A stretch of DNA of 64,000 nucleotides from Hydrogenovibrio sp. JE_KL2. GTDB lineage: Bacteria; Pseudomonadota; Gammaproteobacteria; Thiomicrospirales; Thiomicrospiraceae. How positions within the stretch are numbered: the first letter of the stretch is position 1; the number at the start of each line of letters is the position of its first letter. The stretch lies in NCBI RefSeq assembly GCF_009296185.1, contig NZ_WBJR01000001.1, positions 434,001-498,000 of the forward strand, written 5' to 3'. The notes under the pieces are model-generated. The model was given only the letters and a program-made list of their open reading frames with translations, had not been told where the DNA came from and did no database searches. The translations under genes and the position numbers were made by a program. This document shows positions 16,799-25,178 of this stretch, one piece after another.

Positions 16799-19480
16799 AT
16801 GCTTTTTCAACAACCTAAGGCTCAAATCCTAAGAACCTTACAAACCACCGAATCCGGTCTTACCAAGCACGAAGTTTCCAAGCGACTCGAGTCTTTTGGT
16901 CTCAATCAAATCAGTCAAAAAAAGAAAAAAGACTATCGTATTGAGTATTTGAAAGAGTATGTCTCGTTTTTCCCGATTCTGTTGGAGATCGCTGGGGTAT
17001 TGGCGTTAGTTGCAGACCACTTTCAGCCGGGAGAAGGTAATAATATTCTTGCCTATGCCATTTTCACCGCGGTATTCCTGAATGCCACCTTTACCTTTTG
17101 GCAAAAATTCAAAGCCGATAAGGCAATGGAAGCCTTACTCAAACTCATTAAGTCCGAAGCCAATGTGTTAAGAGACGGCGACTGGAAGGTAATAGATGCC
17201 GTTGAAGTGGTGCCCGGTGATATCCTGCGTTTGGAGGAGGGGGAGAAAGTTGCCGCAGACGGCATCTTATTGGAAGCCAATGATCTCTATTTGAACCTTT
17301 CGGTGTTGAACGGTGAGTCAACTCCCTCTGAGCGTTTGATTACGGCCGGAGATGCCAAACGTGAGCTGGATGCGAAAAATATGGTGTTTGCCGGTTCTGC
17401 AGTGAGCAATGGTAATGGTCTGGCAGTGGTGACAGCCACGGGCGATGCCACTGAGTTTGGGAAGATCGCGCGCATGACGGCTGAAGTCGCCATTACCGAA
17501 ACGCCAATAGAAAAAGAAATCAAACACATGACCACCATCCTGACCTTATTGGCGTTGGCTGCCGGTTTGGTGTTTTTCCTCCTTGGATGGTTCTCAGACC
17601 GAGGGCTGCTGATTTCCGCGATTTTTGCCTTGTCTTTGATTGTCGCTAACGTTCCGGAAGGGCTGTTGCCAACCATTACCCTATCCTTGTCGTTAGCCTC
17701 GCAACGGATGGCGAAACGCCATGCACTGATTAAAAACCTCAACTCAGTGGAGACACTTGGCTCTGCAACGGTCATTTGTACCGACAAAACTGGAACACTC
17801 ACGCAAAACGAAATGACGGTGAAAACCGTTTATCTCGCCGACGGTAGCGAAGTTTCGGTATCTGGAAATGGTTACTTCCAATCGGGTGAGATGACGTTCG
17901 ATACCAAGGTTTCCGAAGACAGTGAACAACACCTCAAACAATTATTGACTGCCGCCGCACTCAATACTCACGCTACCGTCAATGTCGGGCAGCGTAGTGC
18001 CATCGGAGATCCGACTGAGTTAGCCCTTGTGGTTGCCGCTAATAAGATGGGGGCAGTGCCCGAAATGGAAAAACTCAAGGAGTACGCCTTTTCCTCAGAG
18101 CGTAAAATGATGTCGACATTGGTGGCGGTTAATGGCGAACAGCAGCTTTTTGTAAAAGGGGCGATGGAGAGCGTACTGCCACTTTGCAAGTATGAACAAG
18201 ATGGCGCAGTGATTCCGCTAACCCAAGAAACCATCGAGCGCATTGAGGCGAAAAACCACTTGCTGGCAGAGCAATCCTATCGGGTATTGGCTATCGCCAT
18301 GAAGTCGGGTGATGGAGAAGAAGACCTCATTTTCCTTGGTTTGGTAGGGATTATCGATCCACCGCGAGCAGGGGTGAAAGAAGCGATTGAGCAATGTTAC
18401 TCCGCCAGAATCCGCATTATGATGATTACCGGCGACAATCCGGTCACTGCCAGCGCGATAGCACATCAAATCGGGCTGAATGTCGACGAGGTGATTACCG
18501 GACCTGAATTGGAACATCTCTCCAATAAAACTTTGCAGCAGAAACTACGCCATAAACATATGTTGTTCGCGCGTATGGCATCCGCCCAAAAGCTACGCAT
18601 TGCCGAACTGTTGCAGGCAAATGGTGAAGTGGTCGCCATGACGGGAGATGGCGTTAACGATTCTCCTGCATTGAAACAGGCGGACATAGGCATTGCTATG
18701 GGCTCGGGCACGGATGTCGCCAAAGAGGCGGGTGACATGATTCTATTGGACGATAATTTCAAATCTATCGTGTCGGCAGTGGAAGAAGGGCGTACGGTCT
18801 ATTTCAATATCAAAAAACTCACCACCTACATTCTCAGCTCGAATGTGCCGGAAATTGTGCCTTATGTATTGCAGTTTTTCCTGAAAATTCCCATGCCGTT
18901 ATCAGTAATCCAGATTCTATTGATCGACTTGGGGACGGATCAGTTGCCCGGTTTAGGGTTAGGGGCGGAAAGACCGGAGAAACATATCATGCAGCGTCCC
19001 CCTATTGGACGTAACGAGAAGATTCTGGACTGGGAGGTTTTCAAACGCGGCTATTTCATGTCGGGGATGTTTGAAGGCGCGGCGGCGATGTTTGCATTCT
19101 TGGGCTTTTTGTTTCTCAACGGTTGGACTTATGGTGATTTGAATATCGATAACGAATTTCACCGCCAAGCCATGACCATGACTTTGCTGGGAGCGATTAC
19201 TTGTCAGATGGCAAACGTCTTCACGCTGCGTTCCTGGGAAGACTCCATGTGGAATCTGACTCGTACCAATAAGATGATTTGGTTTGGGGTGATGATGGAA
19301 GGCGTGTTTATTCTGTTGATACTCTACGTACCGGCAGTGCAAACCGTATTCAATACCGCCACGGTTCCTCTGGAAGACCTATGGTTATTGATTCCATTTC
19401 CGATATTACTGCTGCTGAATCACGAGTGGTACAAGGCACGGCAAAAAGCCAAGTGGCAACAACGTTTCCAACACGCCTAG
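16799..19480 (+). CDS. P2-type cation ATPase, Na,K-ATPase-like
   Basis: 893 residues. It has an N-terminal cation-ATPase regulatory segment, then the phosphorylation site CTDKTGTLT, the hinge MTGDGVNDSPALKQADIG and ten predicted membrane spans. The M4 motif VANVPEGLLPT matches Na,K/H,K-ATPases rather than the PEGLP of Ca2+ pumps. In M5-M6, SNVPEIVP and IDLGTDQLPG keep the two Asp residues used for Na+/K+ coordination. It is likely a Na+ or monovalent-cation exporter that uses ATP. No beta subunit is present, as in bacterial members. The ion is inferred from motifs only. Confidence 0.9.
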   Translation: MLFQQPKAQILRTLQTTESGLTKHEVSKRLESFGLNQISQKKKKDYRIEYLKEYVSFFPILLEIAGVLALVADHFQPGEGNNILAYAIFTAVFLNATFTFWQKFKADKAMEALLKLIKSEANVLRDGDWKVIDAVEVVPGDILRLEEGEKVAADGILLEANDLYLNLSVLNGESTPSERLITAGDAKRELDAKNMVFAGSAVSNGNGLAVVTATGDATEFGKIARMTAEVAITETPIEKEIKHMTTILTLLALAAGLVFFLLGWFSDRGLLISAIFALSLIVANVPEGLLPTITLSLSLASQRMAKRHALIKNLNSVETLGSATVICTDKTGTLTQNEMTVKTVYLADGSEVSVSGNGYFQSGEMTFDTKVSEDSEQHLKQLLTAAALNTHATVNVGQRSAIGDPTELALVVAANKMGAVPEMEKLKEYAFSSERKMMSTLVAVNGEQQLFVKGAMESVLPLCKYEQDGAVIPLTQETIERIEAKNHLLAEQSYRVLAIAMKSGDGEEDLIFLGLVGIIDPPRAGVKEAIEQCYSARIRIMMITGDNPVTASAIAHQIGLNVDEVITGPELEHLSNKTLQQKLRHKHMLFARMASAQKLRIAELLQANGEVVAMTGDGVNDSPALKQADIGIAMGSGTDVAKEAGDMILLDDNFKSIVSAVEEGRTVYFNIKKLTTYILSSNVPEIVPYVLQFFLKIPMPLSVIQILLIDLGTDQLPGLGLGAERPEKHIMQRPPIGRNEKILDWEVFKRGYFMSGMFEGAAAMFAFLGFLFLNGWTYGDLNIDNEFHRQAMTMTLLGAITCQMANVFTLRSWEDSMWNLTRTNKMIWFGVMMEGVFILLILYVPAVQTVFNTATVPLEDLWLLIPFPILLLLNHEWYKARQKAKWQQRFQHA

Positions 19481-19487
19481 GGGGGAC

Positions 19488-20411
19488 TTAAGCGTTTTTC
19501 AATGTCGCTTTGCGGTGTTGGTGTCTACCCATCAATACCAGCGCCAGACCGCCCAACATCAATAGCGAGGCAATCCAGAAACGTAAAGTCAAAGGCTCAT
19601 CAATCAGCCAAGTGGCGCCGAAAGCGGCAATCAGCGGCATGAGTAGTTGTGATCCGGATGCCAAGCTGGACGACAGGTGTGGTAAGGCGGTATACCAAAG
19701 AATATAGCCTAACCCAGAAGTGACAGCACCGGAGATAACCGCTAGCAGCACACCATATTGCGTCAGGTAAACATGGTCTTCAAACAACATCGCTAACAAG
19801 CTCGCAACGGCAATCATCGGCAAGGTACGGTAGAAGTTATAGGCGGTGTCGGACATCGGGTTTTTAGATTTGCGTCCATTCAAGCTATATAACGCCCAGC
19901 TATAGGCGGAAATAAACACCATCACCAAGCCCCACCAAGAAGGGGTAGTCAGTTTCGGGTACATTAAATAAGCTAAGCCTGCCAGCGCCAGTGCAACGCC
20001 AATCCACTCGGCGCCATGCAGTTTGTCACCCGCGCGTACGGCATAGCCCAGCATCGTTAACTGCACAATAGCCGCCAATATCAAAGAACCTGTCGCAGTG
20101 GTGACAGCGACATAGCTGAATGAGAAAGCGATGGCATAGGCAAATAGCATAAAAGCGGCTTTCCAGCTTCCTTTTGATACGGTGGTCGCCATGGCATCTG
20201 GCATGGCAAGATGGTGTGACTTTCGCCAAGCGAACCAGCTCATGACGATAAACAACATCACCGCGCCAGAACCTAACCGCAAGCTGGTAAAGCTAACGGG
20301 ATCGATCCATTTGTCATCCAATGCCCAGCGGCAAATCACCGCATTGGCGGCAAAAGCGGTGATGGACAGTAGTGTGAAGAGGGCGGTTTTAATAAACAGG
20401 GCACGTGTCAT
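19488..20411 (-). CDS. EamA/DMT-superfamily transporter
   Basis: 307 residues with about ten hydrophobic segments arranged as two EamA repeats and a basic C-terminus. The pattern (ITAFAANAVICRWALD in helix 1, a conserved SxxxxxxxL pattern in the later helices) is typical of drug/metabolite exporters. The substrate cannot be told. It converges on the P-type ATPase with an 7-bp gap. Confidence 0.85.
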   Translation of the reverse strand: MTRALFIKTALFTLLSITAFAANAVICRWALDDKWIDPVSFTSLRLGSGAVMLFIVMSWFAWRKSHHLAMPDAMATTVSKGSWKAAFMLFAYAIAFSFSYVAVTTATGSLILAAIVQLTMLGYAVRAGDKLHGAEWIGVALALAGLAYLMYPKLTTPSWWGLVMVFISAYSWALYSLNGRKSKNPMSDTAYNFYRTLPMIAVASLLAMLFEDHVYLTQYGVLLAVISGAVTSGLGYILWYTALPHLSSSLASGSQLLMPLIAAFGATWLIDEPLTLRFWIASLLMLGGLALVLMGRHQHRKATLKNA

Positions 20412-20549
20412 AAGATTGGATCATCAAACAAGAAAATAATCTGCTTATTCTAGTGGAAGCGTCATTAGAAACAAGATGACGCGAAAAATAAAACTCATGG
20501 TTGCCAGTCTGTTTTTATCTTTTGATCTTTTGATCTTTTTATCTTACCC

Positions 20550-20568
20550 CCCCAACCTGGCAGATTTT
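20550..20568 (+). repeat. Dispersed 19-bp repeat, copy 3 (exact)
   Basis: CCCCAACCTGGCAGATTTT, here preceded by three more C residues. It lies in the divergent region between the DMT transporter and the DUF808 gene, about 50 bp before the DUF808 start. Confidence 0.9.
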
Positions 20569-20615
20569 GTCGGGAATCAGTTACACTGTGCATAAGCATT
20601 CGCAGAGGATTAAAA

Positions 20616-21539
20616 ATGTCAGCAGGACTTTTGGTTTTATTGGATGACATCGCCAGTTTGTTGGATGATGTTGCGGTTTACTCGAAAATAGCCGCCAAGA
20701 AAACAGCCGGTGTACTTGGCGATGACTTGGCGGTCAATGCGCAACAGGTGTCCGGGGTGGCGGCAGAGCGGGAGCTGCCGATTATCTGGGCAGTGGCAAA
20801 AGGCTCACTGCTCAATAAAGTGATCCTCGTGCCTTCGGCTTTATTAATCAGTGCGTTGATGCCTTGGTTGATTCCTATCGTTCTCATCATAGGCGGCGCC
20901 TACCTTTGTTATGAAGGCTTTGAAAAGCTATTGCACGATTGGCAACATCGCAAACAGAAAAAACAAAAAGAACCGCAAGAGTCCATGTTCCCTAAGTTCT
21001 CCAAAAAGACCTCTGCGGAATGGGAAAAAGCCAAAATCCGTGGTGCGATCCGCACCGATTTTATTTTGTCGATTGAAATCATTGTCATCGTACTCGGCAC
21101 GGTGCAGGATGCCGGTTTTATCTATCAAGCACTGGTGGTTTCTTTAATAGCCTTTGCCGTCACTTTAGGGGTTTATGCCGTGGTGGCATTGATTGTCCGG
21201 CTGGATGATATTGGCTTTGCCATGCTGCAATCGGAAGCGAAGGGTAGCCTTCAAAAACTATGGCATGTCATCGGTAGAAGTTTGGTGGTCGCCGCTCCAA
21301 AGGTGATTAAAGCCTTAGGGGTAATCGGCATGGTGGCGATGTTTTTAGTAGGCGGCGGTATTTTGGTTCACCACTTGGCATTTTTGCACCATTGGTATGA
21401 GCTATTGGCGGTAAACAGTCATTGGGTGACAATCGTTTACGAACTGTTATTTACCCTAGTCATTGGTTTGATATTGGGAGCGATCGTTGTTGCGGCGGTT
21501 AAAGGGATGACGGCAATCTTTAAGCCCAAACCACAATAA
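20616..21539 (+). CDS. DUF808 (YedI-like) inner-membrane protein
   Basis: 307 residues. The start SAGLLVLLDDIASLLDDVA and the stretch KKTAGVLGDDLAVNAQQVSG are the DUF808 signature. Several hydrophobic helices follow. The family is conserved in bacteria; its function is not established. A GAGG-containing ribosome site precedes the ATG. The gene seems to stand alone. Confidence 0.88.
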   Translation: MSAGLLVLLDDIASLLDDVAVYSKIAAKKTAGVLGDDLAVNAQQVSGVAAERELPIIWAVAKGSLLNKVILVPSALLISALMPWLIPIVLIIGGAYLCYEGFEKLLHDWQHRKQKKQKEPQESMFPKFSKKTSAEWEKAKIRGAIRTDFILSIEIIVIVLGTVQDAGFIYQALVVSLIAFAVTLGVYAVVALIVRLDDIGFAMLQSEAKGSLQKLWHVIGRSLVVAAPKVIKALGVIGMVAMFLVGGGILVHHLAFLHHWYELLAVNSHWVTIVYELLFTLVIGLILGAIVVAAVKGMTAIFKPKPQ

Positions 21540-21910
21540 TTGCCATCAAGCTGAAGCCCCGCTGGCAATCAAGAACACTTTGTACCATTGAAAGTGTCGC
21601 TTTTTGCAAAGCTCTCTCACTTAATGCCGCTGTTTTCCTTTTTTCCACCGACAGCAAAATGAATTTTTTATTTAAATTCATTTTCTCAGTATTGTTGTAA
21701 GTGTAATGTATGCTACACTATTTTTCCGAGATTACTTTTCCTGCTGTACACCATCTGTACCAATGCAATAGCGTCCATTTCCCGGACACATCTCATTAAC
21801 ACTTTGCTGTTTGTTCTGGCTGTAGAAGGTTGGTTCCTCGGAAAGATTTTGCTTTGAAGCAAAGATACTTGATAACGCCGTTTGTTTTCACACCATTTTG
21901 AGAGGTTTGT
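21540..21910. other. 370-bp intergenic stretch without a gene
   Basis: No plausible coding frame is seen on either strand. It holds an 11-bp inverted repeat, AAAATGAATTT (21656-21666) with AAATTCATTTT (21674-21684), which could end transcription from the DUF808 gene. Further on, TTTGCTT and AAGCAAA form a small hairpin near 21850-21865. The region before the DMT gene at 21911 probably carries its promoter, but no clear -35/-10 pair can be assigned. Confidence 0.5.
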
Positions 21911-22792
21911 ATGTCTGCCACCCGTGTTGCTTTTCGCCCATTACTCGCGTTGTTTTTGCTTGGATTGCTATGGGGGTATAACTGGGTGGTGATGAAGGGC
22001 GGTTTGTCAGACATCGCAACGCTCTGGTTTGGCGCCATTCGAACCATTGTTCCTGCCTTATTTTTGATTCTGCTATTACCCATCATGGGTAAACCCATTG
22101 CGCCGCCGCCACTTAAATTTGCTTTACCGCTTGGGGTGTTGCAAACCGCCGGGTTTGTCGGATTCATGATGTGGGCGTTGAAAAGCGGGGCAGCAGGGGA
22201 AACGGCTGTTCTGGTTTTCACCATGCCGCTTTGGCTGACGTTAATGGCGCATTTGTTCTTACATGATCACCTTTCCCGATTACAGTGGATGGCACTGGGC
22301 GTGGCGGCTATTGGGTTGTTCCTGATGATTGCGCCCTGGGAAGGTCACTTGGCAATGGCATCTAGCCTACTGGCCGTTTTGTCTGGTTTGACTTGGGCGG
22401 GCGGTTCTATTTGGCAGAAGAAATACGGTCATCTCTACAAACTGGATATGATTAACGTTATTGCATGGCAAATGCTTTATGGTGGCATTGTTATCTTAAT
22501 TGCTGCAATGTTATTTGACCCTTGGCACTTTAATTGGAATCTTCACTTAGGTTGGGTGCTTTTCTACAACCTGATTCCCGCAGGTGCATTGGGTTGGTTG
22601 CTTTGGTTCTATGCATTGCACAACCTACCTACAAAGGTTGCGGGGTTTGGTTCATTGTTGATTCCGACCATTGGTGTATTGAGCGCATGGGTTCAGTTGG
22701 GTGAGCGACCAAATCAATTTGAGATGTTTGGAATCCTGTTTATTATGGCGGCTTTGGTGATGATTCTCTGGCCGAAGAAAATAAATTCTTGA
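21911..22792 (+). CDS. EamA/DMT-superfamily transporter
   Basis: 293 residues, two EamA repeats with about ten membrane spans. Helix 1 (FLLGLLWGYNWVVMKGGL) and the second-repeat stretch SGLTWAGGSIWQKKY are typical of the family. The ATG follows a GAGAGG ribosome site. The substrate is unknown. It ends 7 bp before the TetR operator at 22799. Confidence 0.86.
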   Translation: MSATRVAFRPLLALFLLGLLWGYNWVVMKGGLSDIATLWFGAIRTIVPALFLILLLPIMGKPIAPPPLKFALPLGVLQTAGFVGFMMWALKSGAAGETAVLVFTMPLWLTLMAHLFLHDHLSRLQWMALGVAAIGLFLMIAPWEGHLAMASSLLAVLSGLTWAGGSIWQKKYGHLYKLDMINVIAWQMLYGGIVILIAAMLFDPWHFNWNLHLGWVLFYNLIPAGALGWLLWFYALHNLPTKVAGFGSLLIPTIGVLSAWVQLGERPNQFEMFGILFIMAALVMILWPKKINS

Positions 22793-22798
22793 CAGAAA

Positions 22799-22814
22799 CA
22801 TACCGGTCGGTATG
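22799..22814. promoter_or_regulatory. TetR-type operator 1 (upstream of tetR)
   Basis: CATACCGGTCGGTATG: arms CATACCG and CGGTATG separated by GT. It lies 11 bp before the tetR ATG. Related sequences precede both AhpD-like genes, so this is probably the autoregulatory site of the TetR protein. Confidence 0.75.
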
Positions 22815-22825
22815 TAATAGAAAAC

Positions 22826-23422
22826 ATGAAACAAAATACATCAGATGACAGCCGTAAAAAATTACTGGATAGCGCATTTCAGGAAATCTATAAATGCGGG
22901 TTTCAGTCTGCGAGTCTTTCGTCGATTCTGTCTGAAACAGGATTAACCAAAGGGGCTTTGTATCATCACTTTCCAACCAAGAAAGATCTTGGGCTGGCGG
23001 TGATTGATGAGGTGATTTACCAAAGTATTAGAGATAGAATTTTTAATACCATCCAAAATGCCGAGTCGCCGCTAGAAGGGATATTGTCAGTCTTATCCGA
23101 GAGTAAAAACAGAAGTCAGCACCAGATAGATTTGGGCTGTCCTTTGAATAATCTGATTCAAGAAATGTCTCCTTTGGATAGTGACTTTAATACCCATTTG
23201 GTTAAAGTAGTCGAACGCTGGCAGGCAATTTATCAAGAAGCACTGGCGCAAAGCCAAAAACGTGGCGAAATCCGGCAGGATATTGATATCAAGGAAACCG
23301 CGCTGTTCATCTTTGCAGCCCGGCAGGGTTGTATTAGCGCATCAAAGACCATGCAGTCTTCAGAAGTGTTGGCGAGCTGTTTGGACAGATTGTATGACTA
23401 TGTACTTAGTCTAAAGAATTGA
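22826..23422 (+). CDS. TetR/AcrR-family repressor
   Basis: 198 residues. The N-terminal helix-turn-helix is clear: SLSSILSETGLTKGALYHHFPTKKDLG. The C-terminal ligand domain contains several Cys residues (SASKTMQ, LASCLDRLYDY). The ATG lies next to the operator and has no good ribosome site. It sits upstream of two AhpD-like genes whose promoters carry related operators, so it probably represses them and itself. The inducer is not known; oxidants or quinone-like compounds are plausible given the AhpD-like genes. Confidence 0.88.
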   Translation: MKQNTSDDSRKKLLDSAFQEIYKCGFQSASLSSILSETGLTKGALYHHFPTKKDLGLAVIDEVIYQSIRDRIFNTIQNAESPLEGILSVLSESKNRSQHQIDLGCPLNNLIQEMSPLDSDFNTHLVKVVERWQAIYQEALAQSQKRGEIRQDIDIKETALFIFAARQGCISASKTMQSSEVLASCLDRLYDYVLSLKN

Positions 23423-23467
23423 CTGAATAATCAGTCAAAACTAGGTGGCGGATTTCGCCATTTTTTT
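23419..23467 (+). terminator. Terminator after tetR
   Basis: TTGACTGA (23419-23426) and TCAGTCAA (23431-23438) form a hairpin overlapping the end of tetR. TGGCG/CGCCA (23446-23460) then forms a second hairpin followed directly by seven T residues (23461-23467), which is the better terminator. Confidence 0.6.
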
Positions 23468-23479
23468 ATCGCTTATAGC

Positions 23480-23497
23480 ATACCGGTCGGTCGGTAT
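23480..23497. promoter_or_regulatory. TetR-type operator 2 (upstream of first AhpD-like gene)
   Basis: ATACCGGTCGGTCGGTAT: arms ATACCG and CGGTAT are separated by 6 nt here, against 2 nt in operator 1, so a 4-nt CGGT unit is added. It lies about 25 bp before the first AhpD-like ATG. Confidence 0.75.
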
Positions 23498-23522
23498 TTT
23501 TTAATAGGTCAAGGAGTTAGTT

Positions 23523-24050
23523 ATGTCTTTGTTAAATTTAGAAAGTGTTGAAAATGCAGAAGGACAAGTTGTAGACATTTACAACCAAATTCAGCAAATG
23601 TTCGGCAGTGTTCCCGATGGGTTTTTGCTTCACGCTATCAGCCCTGAGTTACTGAAAAATAATTGGGAAAACCATACTTATTATCTACAGCACTCGGCGT
23701 TGTCATCTCCTTTATTGGCGTTGATTCGTATGTTGGTCTCTAGAGATAATGCGTGTGATTATTGCATTGATTTGAATGCTGCCATGTTAATCAATACAGG
23801 GCAATTCACCCATGAGCAAATTGATGCGATTAAAGTTGATCCGGCTAATGCACCGATTAGTGAAAAGGATAAGGCGATGTTGTTGTTTGTTCTCAAAGCA
23901 ACTCAAGATGCCAAATCAGTGACGGGGGAAGATGTGCAGCAACTGCGAGATCTAGGCTGGTCTGATAGGGATATTTATGATGCCACTGCACATGGTGCGA
24001 GAAATATAGCAATGGATGCGATCTTCAATACCTTTAAAATCGAATATTGA
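23523..24050 (+). CDS. AhpD-like / carboxymuconolactone decarboxylase-family protein, paralog 1
   Basis: 175 residues with the AhpD core LLALIRMLVSRDNACDYCIDLN; the CDYC pair is the likely redox site. AhpD-like proteins reduce peroxiredoxins or act in stress defence, but many family members are uncharacterised. An AAGGAG ribosome site precedes the ATG. It is a close paralog of the next gene (same length, co-linear throughout), and both sit behind TetR operators, so they are probably induced together. Confidence 0.88.
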   Translation: MSLLNLESVENAEGQVVDIYNQIQQMFGSVPDGFLLHAISPELLKNNWENHTYYLQHSALSSPLLALIRMLVSRDNACDYCIDLNAAMLINTGQFTHEQIDAIKVDPANAPISEKDKAMLLFVLKATQDAKSVTGEDVQQLRDLGWSDRDIYDATAHGARNIAMDAIFNTFKIEY

Positions 24051-24075
24051 TGTGAATCTTTACTTTTTTAAAGGT

Positions 24076-24105
24076 ACCCTAATTTGCTAGGGGGCGGTTT
24101 TTTTG
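24076..24105 (+). terminator. Probable terminator after AhpD-like paralog 1
   Basis: CCCTA (24077-24081) pairs with TAGGG (24088-24092), followed by GGCGG and a run of seven T residues. This would separate the two AhpD-like transcripts, consistent with the second gene having its own operator. Confidence 0.45.
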
Positions 24106-24209
24106 TTTTTAATCGGTTGCATGACTATGTTTCCGGTTTGAAAAACGACCAGTAATTTAGGTCGAAAAAGTGATGGCGAGTGTTCGCTATTTTTTTTGGA
24201 ATTAAGTAC

Positions 24210-24227
24210 ATACCGGTCAGTCGGTAT
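24210..24227. promoter_or_regulatory. TetR-type operator 3 (upstream of second AhpD-like gene)
   Basis: ATACCGGTCAGTCGGTAT: arms ATACCG and CGGTAT with a 6-nt spacer, differing from operator 2 at one base. It lies about 33 bp before the second AhpD-like ATG. Confidence 0.75.
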
Positions 24228-24260
24228 CTTATTTAATGTTTCACCTCTAAGGAGAGCAAA

Positions 24261-24788
24261 ATGTCTTTATTAAGTTTGGTTACACCTGAAAATGCAACGG
24301 GTAGAGTTGCTGAAATCTACGATGAGGTCACTTGGACCTTCGGCAGTGTTCCAGAGGGCTTTCAGCTTCACAGTGTTAGCCCGGAATTGCTTGATGATAA
24401 CTGGCGAAATATCAGTTACTTCATGGGACACAAAACACTGAGTTTTCCGTTATTGGCATTGATTCGGATGCTTGTTTCGCAAGACAATCAATGTAGTTAC
24501 TGCATCGGTTTGAATGAAGTCTTATTGATTAACAAGGCGGGTTATACTCTTGAGCAAATTCAAGGTATTAAAGCCGATCCGTCAACTGCTCCGCTCAGTG
24601 ATAAAGAGAAAGGAATGTTGTTGTTTGTGTTGAAAGCGACTCAGCATTCCAGAAGTATTACTGCTGAGGATATAGAGGCGTTAAAAACAATCGGTTGGAC
24701 GGATAAAGATATTTACGATGGCTTAGTGCATGGTGCCCGTAATGTGGCGATGGATGTTATTTATAATGCCTTCCAGGTTGATGGCTAA
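24261..24788 (+). CDS. AhpD-like / carboxymuconolactone decarboxylase-family protein, paralog 2
   Basis: 175 residues, collinear with the preceding paralog, including FGSVP(D/E)GF, ISPELL/VSPELL and LLALIRMLVS. The redox pair is CSYC in DNQCSYCIGLN. The ATG follows a GGAGAG ribosome site. It is a tandem duplicate with its own operator and ends at a bidirectional terminator. The physiological substrate is unknown. Confidence 0.88.
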   Translation: MSLLSLVTPENATGRVAEIYDEVTWTFGSVPEGFQLHSVSPELLDDNWRNISYFMGHKTLSFPLLALIRMLVSQDNQCSYCIGLNEVLLINKAGYTLEQIQGIKADPSTAPLSDKEKGMLLFVLKATQHSRSITAEDIEALKTIGWTDKDIYDGLVHGARNVAMDVIYNAFQVDG

Positions 24789-24811
24789 ACAGCATTGATT
24801 TTTTAACTAAA

Positions 24812-24835
24812 AAAAACCGCCATTTGGCGGTTTTT
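24812..24835. terminator. Bidirectional terminator between AhpD-like gene and cytochrome c gene
   Basis: AAAAACCGCCA pairs with TGGCGGTTTTT around a two-base TT loop. A- and T-runs on both sides let it work on either strand, ending the AhpD-like transcript on plus and the cytochrome operon on minus. Confidence 0.85.
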
Positions 24836-24845
24836 AAGTTTCTTC

Positions 24846-25154
24846 TTATTTCAAACTTGAATAGTAAGCACTGATATTGTCTATGTCTTGCGCACTAAGT
24901 GCTTTTGCCATAGGTACCATCATCAAGTCTTGTCTTTTTCCATCTTGATAAGCCTTCAGAGCAGCTTTTAAATATGCATCATTTTGCCCTGCAAGGTTAG
25001 GGTATTGCGGCAAAATGGCTTTACCTTGCTCACCATGGCAGGCAAAACAAAGCTTGGCTTTGAGTTTACCGGCTTGTATATCTCCCGCTTGTGCATTAAA
25101 TGAAAATGCTGCAAAAGCCAAAACATAAAGTGAGTTGAGTAGATATTTTTTCAT
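24846..25154 (-). CDS. Small periplasmic class I cytochrome c
   Basis: 102 residues with a signal peptide (about 1-23, ending FNAQA-GD), one CFACH heme site and Met-containing MMVPMAKALSAQDI, which probably gives the axial Met. It is the last gene of a three-gene minus-strand operon after two bd-superfamily-like membrane subunits. It probably feeds electrons to, or takes them from, that complex. Confidence 0.9.
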   Translation of the reverse strand: MKKYLLNSLYVLAFAAFSFNAQAGDIQAGKLKAKLCFACHGEQGKAILPQYPNLAGQNDAYLKAALKAYQDGKRQDLMMVPMAKALSAQDIDNISAYYSSLK

Positions 25155-25178
25155 AAAAAATCCTTTGTTATTTTGTGT

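Noticed and set aside
17287-17802. 171-codon minus-strand frame inside the P-type ATPase
   Set aside because: Shadow frame of a well-supported gene; no ribosome site or family motif.
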